NCBI RefSeq assembly: GCF_018811945.1
Contig: NZ_JACRVU010000007.1
Coordinates: forward strand, 8,198 to 72,197
Reading direction: 5' to 3'
DNA: 64,000 bases
From: Gluconobacter sp. P1C6_b
GTDB taxonomy: Bacteria > Pseudomonadota > Alphaproteobacteria > Acetobacterales > Acetobacteraceae
This document shows positions 36,481 to 44,295 of the stretch, piece by piece. Position 1 is the stretch's first letter. Each line of letters starts with the position of its first letter. The notes below the pieces were generated by a model. It did no database searches, was not told where the DNA came from, and saw only the letters and a program-made list of their open reading frames with translations. The position numbers were made by a program, and so were the translations under genes.

Positions 36481-37482
36481 TTGGATGATCTAGGACAGGG
36501 AGCGACTTCGGTGCCGGCAGCCCCTCAGGACCTGCATGCCGGCCGGACAGTCATGGCAGAAGGACTGTCCGACCTGCCGAAAGGCAAGACCGGCCACGCC
36601 TTATCGATGACTGCTTCCAGCGCAGGGATGTTTGCAACGACATTAAGGAGTCGGAGAGCGCGCCAGAAAAGTGCGCTGCCCCCTCTGCGATGGCTGCCGC
36701 GCTTCGTGGTGGGCCGCAGTGGAGCAGACAGGGTGATCGGGGCGCAGGTGGACATGAGCCAGCTCTGGCTCTCGGTTCCACGCCGAACCCTGCGCAAGAG
36801 CCGGCGCAAGAGCCTGGGTCAGCAGCAGCGGGAATTTGACTCGGATCTGCTGGGAAATGCCTGTGCACAGGCTGCGACATGGCCGAAAGGCATGCGGTTG
36901 ATGGTCTCGCTGGAAGACGATCAGGCACCGGATGGAGATTTCAACAACCGCCTGAATACCGTTCTTCAGGACAGCGGTTTTCCGGTCAGCCGGCTTGATC
37001 TCGTGTTTCAGGAAAGTGGTCTGGCGCAGGACGACAAGGAAACATGTTACACGTTGTCAGCGCTGCGCGATCAGGGGTGCCAGATTTTTCTGGGCGGGTT
37101 TGGCAGCGCGCCTTCCAGTCTGAGTCTTCTGCGGGAACGCGCGATGGGAGGATTGCTGGACGGGGTTCAGTTCGATGCATCCATGCTCGCGCCCTCCGGC
37201 ATGACCTGGCGTCAGTCCGGTGATGCTCCGCTGCTGGATGAATCCGCCACGGTCTTTTACCGCGCAGCTCTTGAGACCGTGAAGGCCCTGGGCCTGAAGG
37301 TCCGCAGTATCGGCGTGGATCTTCCCGAGCTTCTGGCTTTCGTACAGAAAGTCGGATGTGTCGAGGCATCCGGAACGGTGCTGGCTGCACCGGAAACGAC
37401 CGCGCAGATCAGCGAGCGCTTCGAGGAAGCCGCGGGGGTTCCGCGCCGTCGTCGTATGGCAAGAACGGCGGAAGGTCTCTGA
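36481..37482 (+). CDS. Degenerate EAL-domain-like protein
   Basis: The 333-residue protein starts at TTG 36481, which has GGAGG 8 nt upstream (a GTG at 36472 overlaps that sequence). The C-terminal ~250 residues follow the EAL fold order: RLDLVFQESG in place of ELTES, GCQIFLGGFGSAPSSLSLL in place of the DDFGTGYSSL loop, and DGVQFDASML in place of KIDRSF. The EAL glutamate (GAQVDM) and the DD pair are missing, so it cannot hydrolyse c-di-GMP by the known mechanism. It may bind c-di-GMP or a protein partner. The N-terminal 90 residues are Ser/Ala/Arg-rich without a recognised domain. Confidence 0.75.
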   Translation: MDDLGQGATSVPAAPQDLHAGRTVMAEGLSDLPKGKTGHALSMTASSAGMFATTLRSRRARQKSALPPLRWLPRFVVGRSGADRVIGAQVDMSQLWLSVPRRTLRKSRRKSLGQQQREFDSDLLGNACAQAATWPKGMRLMVSLEDDQAPDGDFNNRLNTVLQDSGFPVSRLDLVFQESGLAQDDKETCYTLSALRDQGCQIFLGGFGSAPSSLSLLRERAMGGLLDGVQFDASMLAPSGMTWRQSGDAPLLDESATVFYRAALETVKALGLKVRSIGVDLPELLAFVQKVGCVEASGTVLAAPETTAQISERFEEAAGVPRRRRMARTAEGL

Positions 37483-37498
37483 GGAGACCTTCCGCCGT
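37465..37498. terminator. Perfect 15-bp hairpin spanning the degenerate EAL stop
   Basis: The arms ACGGCGGAAGGTCTC and GAGACCTTCCGCCGT pair perfectly around a 4-nt loop TGAG that contains the stop codon itself. It lies between convergent genes and may end transcription for both. A U-tract is lacking on either side. Confidence 0.65.
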
Positions 37499-37546
37499 AT
37501 TGGCCGGAAAGGAACAGGACCACCTGTCAGAACGGGAGAGGATCGT

Positions 37547-37945
37547 TCAGTTGATTCTGCACTGATAGCTGAAGAGGCGTTCCGGATTTTCCCGGAGCAT
37601 GGTGGCCAGCATCGGCAGCACTTCGGTCAGTGCCGTTTCAACGGCTTCAGGCGACTGGCCGGTCTGGTCACAGATATAGTTCAGCCGCTTTTCTCCCATG
37701 AGGTCCTCGACCTGTTCGGGAGACAGGGGCGTTGAAGGAGGAAGCCGGATTTCGCTGATGGTGGTGGCGAACTGGCAGTCCTCCTTCATCATCTTGATGG
37801 TGACTTCCGTCAGGCCGGAACGATCCGTGCTTGCGCCACTCAGCCAGTCACCGAAACGGGTGAACACGGATGTTGCGGCCTGGGCTTCGGTCTGGCCTTT
37901 GCCGGATACCGGAGACTTGGTTGTGAATGTGTTCTGAATGGTCAT
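37547..37945 (-). CDS. DUF937/YidB-like small protein
   Basis: A 132-residue protein with an N-terminal variable part and a helical C-terminal part. The segment LSPEQVEDLMGEKRLNYIC followed by TGQSPEAVETALTEVLPML resembles YidB/DUF937 proteins, which have G-x-S/P-x2-V-A-x2-L-x2-LLP patterns. No signal peptide or catalytic motif is seen. The family has no settled role. It is convergent with the degenerate EAL gene and downstream of pirin with a long inverted repeat in the gap. Confidence 0.7.
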   Translation of the reverse strand: MTIQNTFTTKSPVSGKGQTEAQAATSVFTRFGDWLSGASTDRSGLTEVTIKMMKEDCQFATTISEIRLPPSTPLSPEQVEDLMGEKRLNYICDQTGQSPEAVETALTEVLPMLATMLRENPERLFSYQCRIN

Positions 37946-38040
37946 TGTCAGGCTCCTTCATCTCAGGAGAAAACGGGCCTTTGCCGGGCTGGTGGCCCTG
38001 CGATCACAACGCCCTTCAGGACTGAAGGCTGCGCGACCGG

Positions 38041-38087
38041 GACAACACCTTTCTGTGTGATCTGTCACAGAATCTCCGGGTGTTGTC
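38041..38087. repeat. Nested inverted repeat between pirin and the DUF937-like gene
   Basis: An outer pair GACAACACC (38041-38049) and GGTGTTGTC (38079-38087) encloses an inner pair TTCTGTG (38051-38057) and CACAGAA (38066-38072). The inner part can also be read as TGTGA-N4-TCACA, so two registers compete. It follows the pirin stop on the minus strand and precedes the DUF937-like start by about 100 bp. It could be a terminator, a regulatory RNA stem or an operator. Confidence 0.6.
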
Positions 38088-38109
38088 ACAATCCGCTGCA
38101 TGGCTCGTT

Positions 38110-38814
38110 TCAGCGGAGCGCGGCACTTTCCACGAGAACGATTTCCGCATCTTCCAGCGCGGTGATCGTGAAGCGCTCCACGTCATGAATGGCGGCGCCA
38201 TCCCTGTGTCCGACAATCCGGCCATCGATTTCCACGCTGCCAGTGGCGGGAACGAAATAGGAAAACATGCTGCGATCCGTCTCGTAGGTCAGCGTCTCTC
38301 CTGCCTTCAGCGTCGCTCCGAGAACCCGGCCGCGGGTACGGATCGGGAGTGCATTGTCTTCCGGAAAGCCGGATGCGAGCGGAACGAACCGGCCGTTGCG
38401 CTCGTGCCGGGGAAAAGGACGTGTCCCCCAGGACGGTGTGCTGCCCGTTTCATCCGGGATCAGCCAGATCTGGAAGAGCGTCGTGGCGTCGTCATCCCGG
38501 TTGAATTCGGAATGGATAATGCCACTTCCCGCTGACATGACCTGCACATCGCCTGCTTCGGTGCGGCCGCGATTGCCGAGACTGTCCTCATGCGTGATGG
38601 CTCCCGTACGGACATAGGTGATGATTTCCATGTCGCGATGGGGATGCGCGCCAAAGCCGTTATGGGGCGCGATGCGGTCGTCGTTCCAGACGCGCAGGCG
38701 TCCCCAGTGCATGCGGTTGCGATCGTGATAGTCCGAGAAGGAGAAATGGTAGCGGGCGTCGAGCCAGCCATGGTTGGCATGACCGAGGGTCTTGAAAGGT
38801 CTGATGTCCAGCAT
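38110..38814 (-). CDS. Pirin-family cupin protein
   Basis: A 234-residue bicupin of the pirin family, like E. coli YhhW with quercetinase activity. The metal-site segment is GFGAHPHRDMEIITYV followed by GDVQVMSAGSGIIHSEFN, with the three His and one Glu of the N-terminal cupin in place. The start at 38814 follows AGGAG by 9 nt; the frame running to 39546 lies antisense to the LysR gene. It is divergent from a LysR regulator across 99 bp, a very common arrangement. Confidence 0.92.
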   Translation of the reverse strand: MLDIRPFKTLGHANHGWLDARYHFSFSDYHDRNRMHWGRLRVWNDDRIAPHNGFGAHPHRDMEIITYVRTGAITHEDSLGNRGRTEAGDVQVMSAGSGIIHSEFNRDDDATTLFQIWLIPDETGSTPSWGTRPFPRHERNGRFVPLASGFPEDNALPIRTRGRVLGATLKAGETLTYETDRSMFSYFVPATGSVEIDGRIVGHRDGAAIHDVERFTITALEDAEIVLVESAALR

Positions 38815-38913
38815 GGGATCATGCTCCTGAATTGATGTTCTGTCGTAGATAATGGGGTATGGAGACCATGAAGAAAACGGAAAGGATGGAAATGTGAAGT
38901 TTCCGAAAACGGC

Positions 38914-39873
38914 ATGACAGCTCTGCCCGACTTCGAAGGCTGGGCCGTTTTCGCGCGGGTTGCGGAAAGCGGGTCCTTTGCTGCCGCCGCGCGCTCCCTG
39001 GGGCTGTCGGCTCCCACGGTGTCCAAGATCATGGGGCGCTTGGAACATCGTCTTGGCGCGACGCTGTTTCAGCGCAGTGCGCGCCATCTTTCCCTGACCG
39101 CAGAGGGAGCGGAATGTCTTGAGCGTGCGCGTCGCATCTTGTCGGAAGGAGAGGGGCTGGAAACCGAACTTCGTGAAGGAACGGCGACGCCACGCGGCAT
39201 GATCCGGCTGGCAGCCCCGATGACTTTCGGCCGCGAGGTGCTCGGGCCAGCCTTGCCCGGATTTCTGGAACAGTATCCGGACATCACGCTGGAGATGGAT
39301 CTGGATGACGGGGTCGTGGATCTGCTCGGCGGCAGGTTTGAAGCGGCGGTCCGGATCACGTCCGGTCTGCTGCGTCCGGCGGTGTCGGGACAGGCGTTTC
39401 TGCTGTGCCGGTCCGTGACGCGGTTTGTCTGTTCGGAGCAGTTTCGTGCCCGGCTTGATGAGGTGGAAAATCCCGAGGATCTGGCGGGACAGGCGGGGCT
39501 TCTTTACACCAATGCGGCCGTTCCGGATTTCCTGCGCCTCAGGCACACCGACGGTCGTCAGGCATCTGTCCGGCTGAAGGGGCGGATGAGTGCCAATAGC
39601 GGAGACATGCTCCTGCCGGCCATCCGGGCCGGACTGGGGATCGCTCTTCTGCCCGATTTCATGCTGAGGCCGGATATGGAAAGCGGCCGGATTGTGGAAG
39701 TGCTTCCCGGCTGGACAGGGGCGGAATTGTCCGTCTGGTTCATCGTCACGGGCTGCGGAGCCACGCGGACGCAGATGTCCGCAAGACTGCGGGTTCTGCT
39801 GGCTTATCTGGAGAGAGTGCTTGGCGAGATCGTGTCACAGGATTACAGTGCCGGGCAGGAGAAAACGCGATGA
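38914..39873 (+). CDS. LysR-family transcriptional regulator
   Basis: A 319-residue regulator. The N-terminal winged helix-turn-helix is [20 protein letters not shown] followed by [18 protein letters not shown], and the C-terminal ligand domain has the usual [13 protein letters not shown] and [12 protein letters not shown]. It is divergent from pirin, so it probably regulates pirin in response to an unknown ligand. The stop overlaps the hemA start (ATGA), so some hemA translation may depend on this transcript. Confidence 0.92.
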   Translation: MTALPDFEGWAVFARVAESGSFAAAARSLGLSAPTVSKIMGRLEHRLGATLFQRSARHLSLTAEGAECLERARRILSEGEGLETELREGTATPRGMIRLAAPMTFGREVLGPALPGFLEQYPDITLEMDLDDGVVDLLGGRFEAAVRITSGLLRPAVSGQAFLLCRSVTRFVCSEQFRARLDEVENPEDLAGQAGLLYTNAAVPDFLRLRHTDGRQASVRLKGRMSANSGDMLLPAIRAGLGIALLPDFMLRPDMESGRIVEVLPGWTGAELSVWFIVTGCGATRTQMSARLRVLLAYLERVLGEIVSQDYSAGQEKTR

Positions 39874-41087
39874 ACTATGATGCGATGTTTCAGTCCGCCC
39901 TTGACGGTCTGCATGCGGATGGCAGCTACCGTTACTTTGCGGATCTGGAGCGCCGGGCCGGAAATTTCCCCAAGGCATTCCATCATGGCCTGGGCCGTGA
40001 TGTCACGGTCTGGTGCTCCAACGACTATCTCGGGATGGGGCAGCACCCTGAAGTCCTGACGGCCATGCACAAGGCGCTGGACGAAACGGGCGCCGGAGCC
40101 GGCGGAACCCGCAATATTTCGGGCACCAACCACTATCATGTAGAGCTGGAAAAGGAGCTCGCCTCCCTGCATGGCAAGGAAAGCGCGCTGCTTTTCAACT
40201 CCGGTTACCTGTCGAACTGGGTGACGCTCGGGACCATCGCGGGACGTCTGCGTAACTGCGTCGTGCTGTCCGATGAGCTCAATCACGCTTCCATGATCGA
40301 GGGCATCCGTCATTCCCGCGCCGAGAAGCAGATCTTCCGTCACAACGATATCGAGGATCTGGAACGTCGTCTGAAGGAACTTCCCGTGGATGTTCCGAAG
40401 ATCATCGCTTTCGAGTCGGTCTATTCGATGGATGGCGACATCGCCCCGATTGAGGCGTTCTGTGATCTGGCCGACAAATATGGCGCCATGACCTATCTCG
40501 ATGAGGTTCATGCCGTCGGCATGTATGGCGATCACGGCGCAGGCGTGGCTGAGAAACTTGGTCTGTCCCATCGTCTGACGGTTATCGAGGGAACGCTGGG
40601 TAAAGGCTATGGCGTTGTGGGCGGCTATATCGCTGCATCCGCTGCCCTCTGCGATTTCGTTCGTTCCTTCGGGTCCGGGTTCATTTTCTCCACGGCTCTT
40701 CCGCCGATGATTGCGGCCGGTGCTCTGGCCAGCGTGCGTTACCTGCGCAGCAGCAGTGCGGAGCGTGAAGGCCAGCAGCGTGCGGTCGCCTATCTTCGTC
40801 AGGCCCTGGACAAGGCTGGCATCCCGCATGTCATGAACCCGAGCCATATCGTGCCCGTCATGGTGGGCGAGGCAGAGCTGTGCCGCAGCCTGTCGGACGA
40901 GCTGCTGAACCGCTTTGGCAACTACATCCAGCCGATCAATTTCCCGACTGTCCCCCGTGGCACGGAGCGTCTGCGTATTACGCCGACGCCGCTGCATACG
41001 AATGAGATGATCGACGAACTGGTCGAGGCTCTGGCAACGCTGTGGCAGGAGCGTCAGCTCAAGACTTCCAAGTCCGCTGCAGCCTGA
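39870..41087 (+). CDS. hemA: 5-aminolevulinate synthase
   Basis: The 405-residue PLP enzyme condenses glycine with succinyl-CoA to 5-aminolevulinate, the first step of the Shemin heme pathway of alphaproteobacteria. Conserved segments are [66 protein letters not shown] and the PLP Lys in [16 protein letters not shown]. Its length is the usual one. It is translationally coupled to the LysR gene upstream. Two hairpins follow the stop. It also supplies heme for the cytochrome c operon elsewhere in the window. Confidence 0.97.
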   Translation: MNYDAMFQSALDGLHADGSYRYFADLERRAGNFPKAFHHGLGRDVTVWCSNDYLGMGQHPEVLTAMHKALDETGAGAGGTRNISGTNHYHVELEKELASLHGKESALLFNSGYLSNWVTLGTIAGRLRNCVVLSDELNHASMIEGIRHSRAEKQIFRHNDIEDLERRLKELPVDVPKIIAFESVYSMDGDIAPIEAFCDLADKYGAMTYLDEVHAVGMYGDHGAGVAEKLGLSHRLTVIEGTLGKGYGVVGGYIAASAALCDFVRSFGSGFIFSTALPPMIAAGALASVRYLRSSSAEREGQQRAVAYLRQALDKAGIPHVMNPSHIVPVMVGEAELCRSLSDELLNRFGNYIQPINFPTVPRGTERLRITPTPLHTNEMIDELVEALATLWQERQLKTSKSAAA

Positions 41088-41091
41088 AACG

Positions 41092-41129
41092 GAACGGGGG
41101 GGCGTTCGCACGCGAACGCCCCCCCGTTC
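41092..41129 (+). terminator. Perfect 17-bp G7/C7 inverted repeat after hemA
   Basis: The arms at 41092-41108 and 41113-41129 pair perfectly and include a run of seven G opposite seven C, with a 4-nt loop CACG. Only ATTTCC follows, so it is not a textbook terminator. It lies 4 bp after the hemA stop. Confidence 0.7.
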
Positions 41130-41147
41130 ATTTCCGGAAGTGTCATG

Positions 41148-41183
41148 AAAAAAGGCAGACCCTCTTCAGGGCCTGCCTTTTTT
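41148..41183. terminator. Bidirectional Rho-independent terminator
   Basis: AAAAAAGGCAG and CTGCCTTTTTT form an 11-bp stem, extended after one mismatch by CCCT/AGGG with a CTTC loop. T-tracts occur on both strands, so it terminates hemA and the convergent Hint-protein gene. Confidence 0.85.
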
Positions 41184-41209
41184 GTTTCAGGTCATCCGAA
41201 GACGGCTGA

Positions 41210-43078
41210 TCAGGCTGCGGCTTTTGCCTCGGCCTGGGCACCGTGGGAGAGGATCTGCAGGCTGAGGATGCCACCGGACATCTTCAGCGTCTGGCCAAGG
41301 TCCAGACGGGCATTGCCGCCGGTCCAGCGCGCATGGCTGGTTTCGATACCCCACCATCCATCAGCATAGGGGTCCGAAAGATGGCTGGAGATACGGTGGG
41401 TGTGTTCGCCGCTCCAGATCGTGACTTCACCCACGAGAACGCCGAGTGTGCGGCGATCGTCAACGAAGGGTCCGATCCGGTCAGCCGGACGGGCGGCCTG
41501 ACTGATGATGCGGACGCTCTGGCAGCCTTCGGGAAGCATGAAGACAAACTGCTCACCGTTGGCGCGGATCGGGTACAGGGCCGTGCCGTCTGCCAGGACG
41601 AGATGGGTCTCGCTCATGACATCTGCCGGCGGGGCCGCCTGCGGAGCGGTGTAACCCAGCGTCTCGGCGCGCAGGGCAATCGCTGCGAACAGGGGCTCGA
41701 CATGCTCACGATCCGTGACCAGCGGCAGGGCGGCGTCCTTTTCCCAGCTCAGAGGGCGCAGACGGGTCACCTGGCTGCCCTGCATGAGGGTGTCCGGACG
41801 ATGGCCTGCATCCAGGAAGCTTTCCGACAGCGCACCATTCGCCACCAGCACCGAATGCTGTTCGGTTTCGATATGGTAGTAGTCGTAGTCCGTGATGGAG
41901 TGGTCGTAGGCAATGCTCATGCCGTTGACCAGCATCCGGACCGGAACGAAGCTGCCTTCGAGCATCATGCAATGCTCGGGCGTGACCAGCAGATCACGAC
42001 TGGGGATACCGTCGGCCAGTGCTCCGGCGCGCACGCGCACGGGAACGGCGTCCACATCGGCATGTCCCGTCGTTCCGGTCGTCGCATGGGCGTGTCCAAC
42101 GCGCAGGATCGTCTGCGTGCTGGTCGTGCCATTGGCATAGACCATGACCTTATCGCCAGCCTCGAGGGTCTCGATGGCGCGTTCGCCTTCCGGCGTCAGG
42201 ATCATGGTTCCGGCCAGGTAGCAGATCTGCCCGTTATAGCCGGTTGCGCCGCCAACGACGCTCCATGTTCCATCGGCATTGTGCACGATCGTCGGTGTGC
42301 CCGGGGCCGAATTCGGACCGAAGCAAACGTCTGTCAGGGTGATGCCGTTGCCATACTGATCGAAGGCAATTTTAAGCGTGTAGGTGCCGTTCCCATTGTC
42401 CGTGAACGTGGCGCTTGTCGGAGGCGTGTTGCCACTCCCGATGGTGATGACTGAATTTGCGTCATAACCCGTGATTGGCGTGTTTACCGTCTGGTTGTAG
42501 TCGGCAAAGACGAGCTGGCTGGATGTGCCATCCACTGCGTCACGGCCAAAGACGATCTTGCCGCCAGCGGTCGCATTGTTGACGTAAAGCGTCGCACCGT
42601 TCTGAAGAACCGTGGTGAGGGACGAGCCCATCTGGAACTGGGCATTTGCGCTGCCTATCGTCGTTCCGTCGAGGATCAGGGTGCCTGTGCCGCCGATGCT
42701 GTTGCTGTTGATAGAGACAGCCGGATTGCCGCTGATCTGCAGGGTGCCGTTTACCGTCGGGCTGTTGCCCAGGCTCACCGCATTGGACGTATCGATGTCC
42801 AGCGTACCGCCTTCGGCGACCGTGAGGCTGTTGACGTTGAAGACTGTGGCATTGGCATCGGAAGAGGTCGCCGTGACATCAAGTGTTGCGTTGGCGGCAA
42901 CAGTGACCTTCTGGAGCGTTGTCGCACTTGCTGTCGCAAAGGCGATGGTCACAGCGCTGCCATCAGGATTTCCTGCCAGGACGTCGATCCAGGCCTTGTC
43001 CTGCGGGACGTTGTTATCGTTCCAGTTTGCTGCAGCGAACCAGTTTCCGGTTGCGCCACCCTTCCAGTAGTTTGTCAT
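41210..43078 (-). CDS. Hint-domain protein with N-terminal beta-repeat region
   Basis: This 622-residue protein starts MTNYWKGGATGNWFAAANWN, with no classical signal peptide. Residues about 40-280 are Thr/Asn/Gly/Ser-rich beta-strand repeats like passenger domains (TLDVTATSS, GTLDIDTSN, GTLQISGNP, GTLILDGTT). At 286 begins a Hint domain: Cys286 in ICYLAGTMILTPEGERAIE, with the block B-like RDLLVTPEHCMML and a His at 369. This resembles Hint_2 proteins of acetic acid bacteria. About 250 residues follow. It may be autoprocessed at Cys286 and exported without Sec, but neither is shown. The ATG has AGGA 9 nt upstream. Confidence 0.85.
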   Translation of the reverse strand: MTNYWKGGATGNWFAAANWNDNNVPQDKAWIDVLAGNPDGSAVTIAFATASATTLQKVTVAANATLDVTATSSDANATVFNVNSLTVAEGGTLDIDTSNAVSLGNSPTVNGTLQISGNPAVSINSNSIGGTGTLILDGTTIGSANAQFQMGSSLTTVLQNGATLYVNNATAGGKIVFGRDAVDGTSSQLVFADYNQTVNTPITGYDANSVITIGSGNTPPTSATFTDNGNGTYTLKIAFDQYGNGITLTDVCFGPNSAPGTPTIVHNADGTWSVVGGATGYNGQICYLAGTMILTPEGERAIETLEAGDKVMVYANGTTSTQTILRVGHAHATTGTTGHADVDAVPVRVRAGALADGIPSRDLLVTPEHCMMLEGSFVPVRMLVNGMSIAYDHSITDYDYYHIETEQHSVLVANGALSESFLDAGHRPDTLMQGSQVTRLRPLSWEKDAALPLVTDREHVEPLFAAIALRAETLGYTAPQAAPPADVMSETHLVLADGTALYPIRANGEQFVFMLPEGCQSVRIISQAARPADRIGPFVDDRRTLGVLVGEVTIWSGEHTHRISSHLSDPYADGWWGIETSHARWTGGNARLDLGQTLKMSGGILSLQILSHGAQAEAKAAA

Positions 43079-43399
43079 TTCTTAGAGTCCTGAGGAGGCC
43101 GGGAGCCGTTCCAAAGAAGAGGGGGTGGGTTCCAGGGCCTGACTGTGACGCGTTGTCTTATGCGGAGAGTTAATTATTAGATAATTTAAGCGCAAGATCA
43201 TTCAGGTTTTAAAAATGAAAACGTCAGTGACAAAACGTTAAAGCGTTATTTTTCAGTTGCTTGCGCGAATCTCATCCGCTGTGGTCCAGAAGGTGACGCT
43301 GGACTTGAATCTCTGCTTTTCAGAGAAAACAGGACATGATTCTGGCAGGAAAAAACGGCGGCACGGGTTGCCTGTCAGCAGGCTTCCGACCATCATGTC
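43079..43399. other. 321-bp intergenic region upstream of the Hint gene
   Basis: No gene is recognised. The part next to the Hint gene (about 43165-43260) is strikingly AT-rich and probably holds its promoter. No clear -35/-10 pair with good spacing or strong repeat was found. Confidence 0.5.
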
Positions 43400-43705
43400 G
43401 TGATGGTGTCACAGGAAAAATCGGTTCCCTTCCGTAAGAATCGGAAAGTAACGAAGCTTTCTCAAAGAATGGGAATTGCGGGAGCTTCCTGTGTACTGGA
43501 TGTCATGATCAATGACCGGTCTGCCCTGGTCCGGGACAGCGCAGCTTTCATTGTGCTTCTGGAAAGAATCTGGAAAGCGCGTGATGTCGAGGCGAGCCTG
43601 GTCTGGTCGGAGCTCGACGAGCGGATCCGTCTGGCGGACGAGTTGCGTGCGAGTGGGATCCGTCCCTACAAGGGGGGCCGTTTCCGCTCGACGAAGCTGC
43701 CGTGA
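43400..43705 (+). CDS. Possible small protein upstream of cvpA
   Basis: An open frame of 101 residues from a GTG, with internal starts at ATG 43403 and ATG 43506 (giving 66 residues, MINDRSALVRDSAAF). The latter part, from RDSAAFIVLLERIWKARDV to the basic end KGGRFRSTKLP, looks like a folded small protein. The stop is 1 bp before the cvpA ATG, which supports a real gene translated with cvpA. No family is recognised and the start is undecided. Confidence 0.5.
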   Translation: MMVSQEKSVPFRKNRKVTKLSQRMGIAGASCVLDVMINDRSALVRDSAAFIVLLERIWKARDVEASLVWSELDERIRLADELRASGIRPYKGGRFRSTKLP

Positions 43706-43706
43706 C

Positions 43707-44270
43707 ATGCCGCCCCTGCCAGACCTGTCCCATATCAACCCTGACGATTTGACCCGTCTCGACATCGTTGCCCTGATCATCATGGCGCTTTCGGCGTTAT
43801 GGGGGCTGACGCGGGGTTTTGCGACCGAACTGGCCGGGCTTCTGGCCTGGGTGGGGGCGATTGTCCTGACCTACCGGTTCCACGGGATGCTCGAGCCTTA
43901 TCTGGAACCCTATCTGCATCAGGCAGCACTGGCCGGGAGCGCGAGTACGGCGATTCTTTTTGTTGTCGTGCTGCTGGTCTTCACCATGATCGGCGCGCGG
44001 GTCGGTTCGGCGGCACGGGGCGTTCTGTCTGGCGGCGTGGACCGTATTCTGGGTGCCGTGTTCGGGGTGGCGAGGGGTTATGTGGCCCTGATCGTGCTTT
44101 ATCTGCTGGCGGGGTCTTTTTTCGGGTCCTGGATGACCTATGTGATGCAGGGAAGCCTCATCGGCCCTTACATTGCCGCTGGAGCCACCCATCTGACAGG
44201 TTATCTGCCTCATTTCCTGCAACCGCATCTTGCGTCTCCGTTCACAAGCGGCCATGAGGCGTCCTTGTGA
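43707..44270 (+). CDS. cvpA: CvpA-family membrane protein
   Basis: A 187-residue inner-membrane protein with four hydrophobic helices. It has the CvpA-family pattern: DIVALIIMALSALWGLTRGF, ELAGLLAWVGAIVL, and SGGVDRILGAVFGVARGYVALIVL. The family, named for colicin V production, is widely found next to purF, as here (25 bp upstream of purF). Its role is not firmly established; envelope homeostasis has been proposed. The ATG at 43707 follows the upstream frame's stop directly. Confidence 0.9.
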   Translation: MPPLPDLSHINPDDLTRLDIVALIIMALSALWGLTRGFATELAGLLAWVGAIVLTYRFHGMLEPYLEPYLHQAALAGSASTAILFVVVLLVFTMIGARVGSAARGVLSGGVDRILGAVFGVARGYVALIVLYLLAGSFFGSWMTYVMQGSLIGPYIAAGATHLTGYLPHFLQPHLASPFTSGHEASL

Positions 44271-44295
44271 AACCAGTCCGGAAAGGCCGCGCCGC

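Noticed and set aside
38054-38069. A CRP/FNR-type operator (TGTGA-N4-TCACA)
   Set aside because: The spacing is 4 rather than the 6 of CRP sites, and the same bases belong to a longer inverted repeat, so an operator call is not justified.
41210-43078. A true intein in the Hint protein
   Set aside because: No obvious C-terminal His-Asn junction or host extein is seen; the domain looks like a stand-alone Hint at the middle of a surface-type protein.
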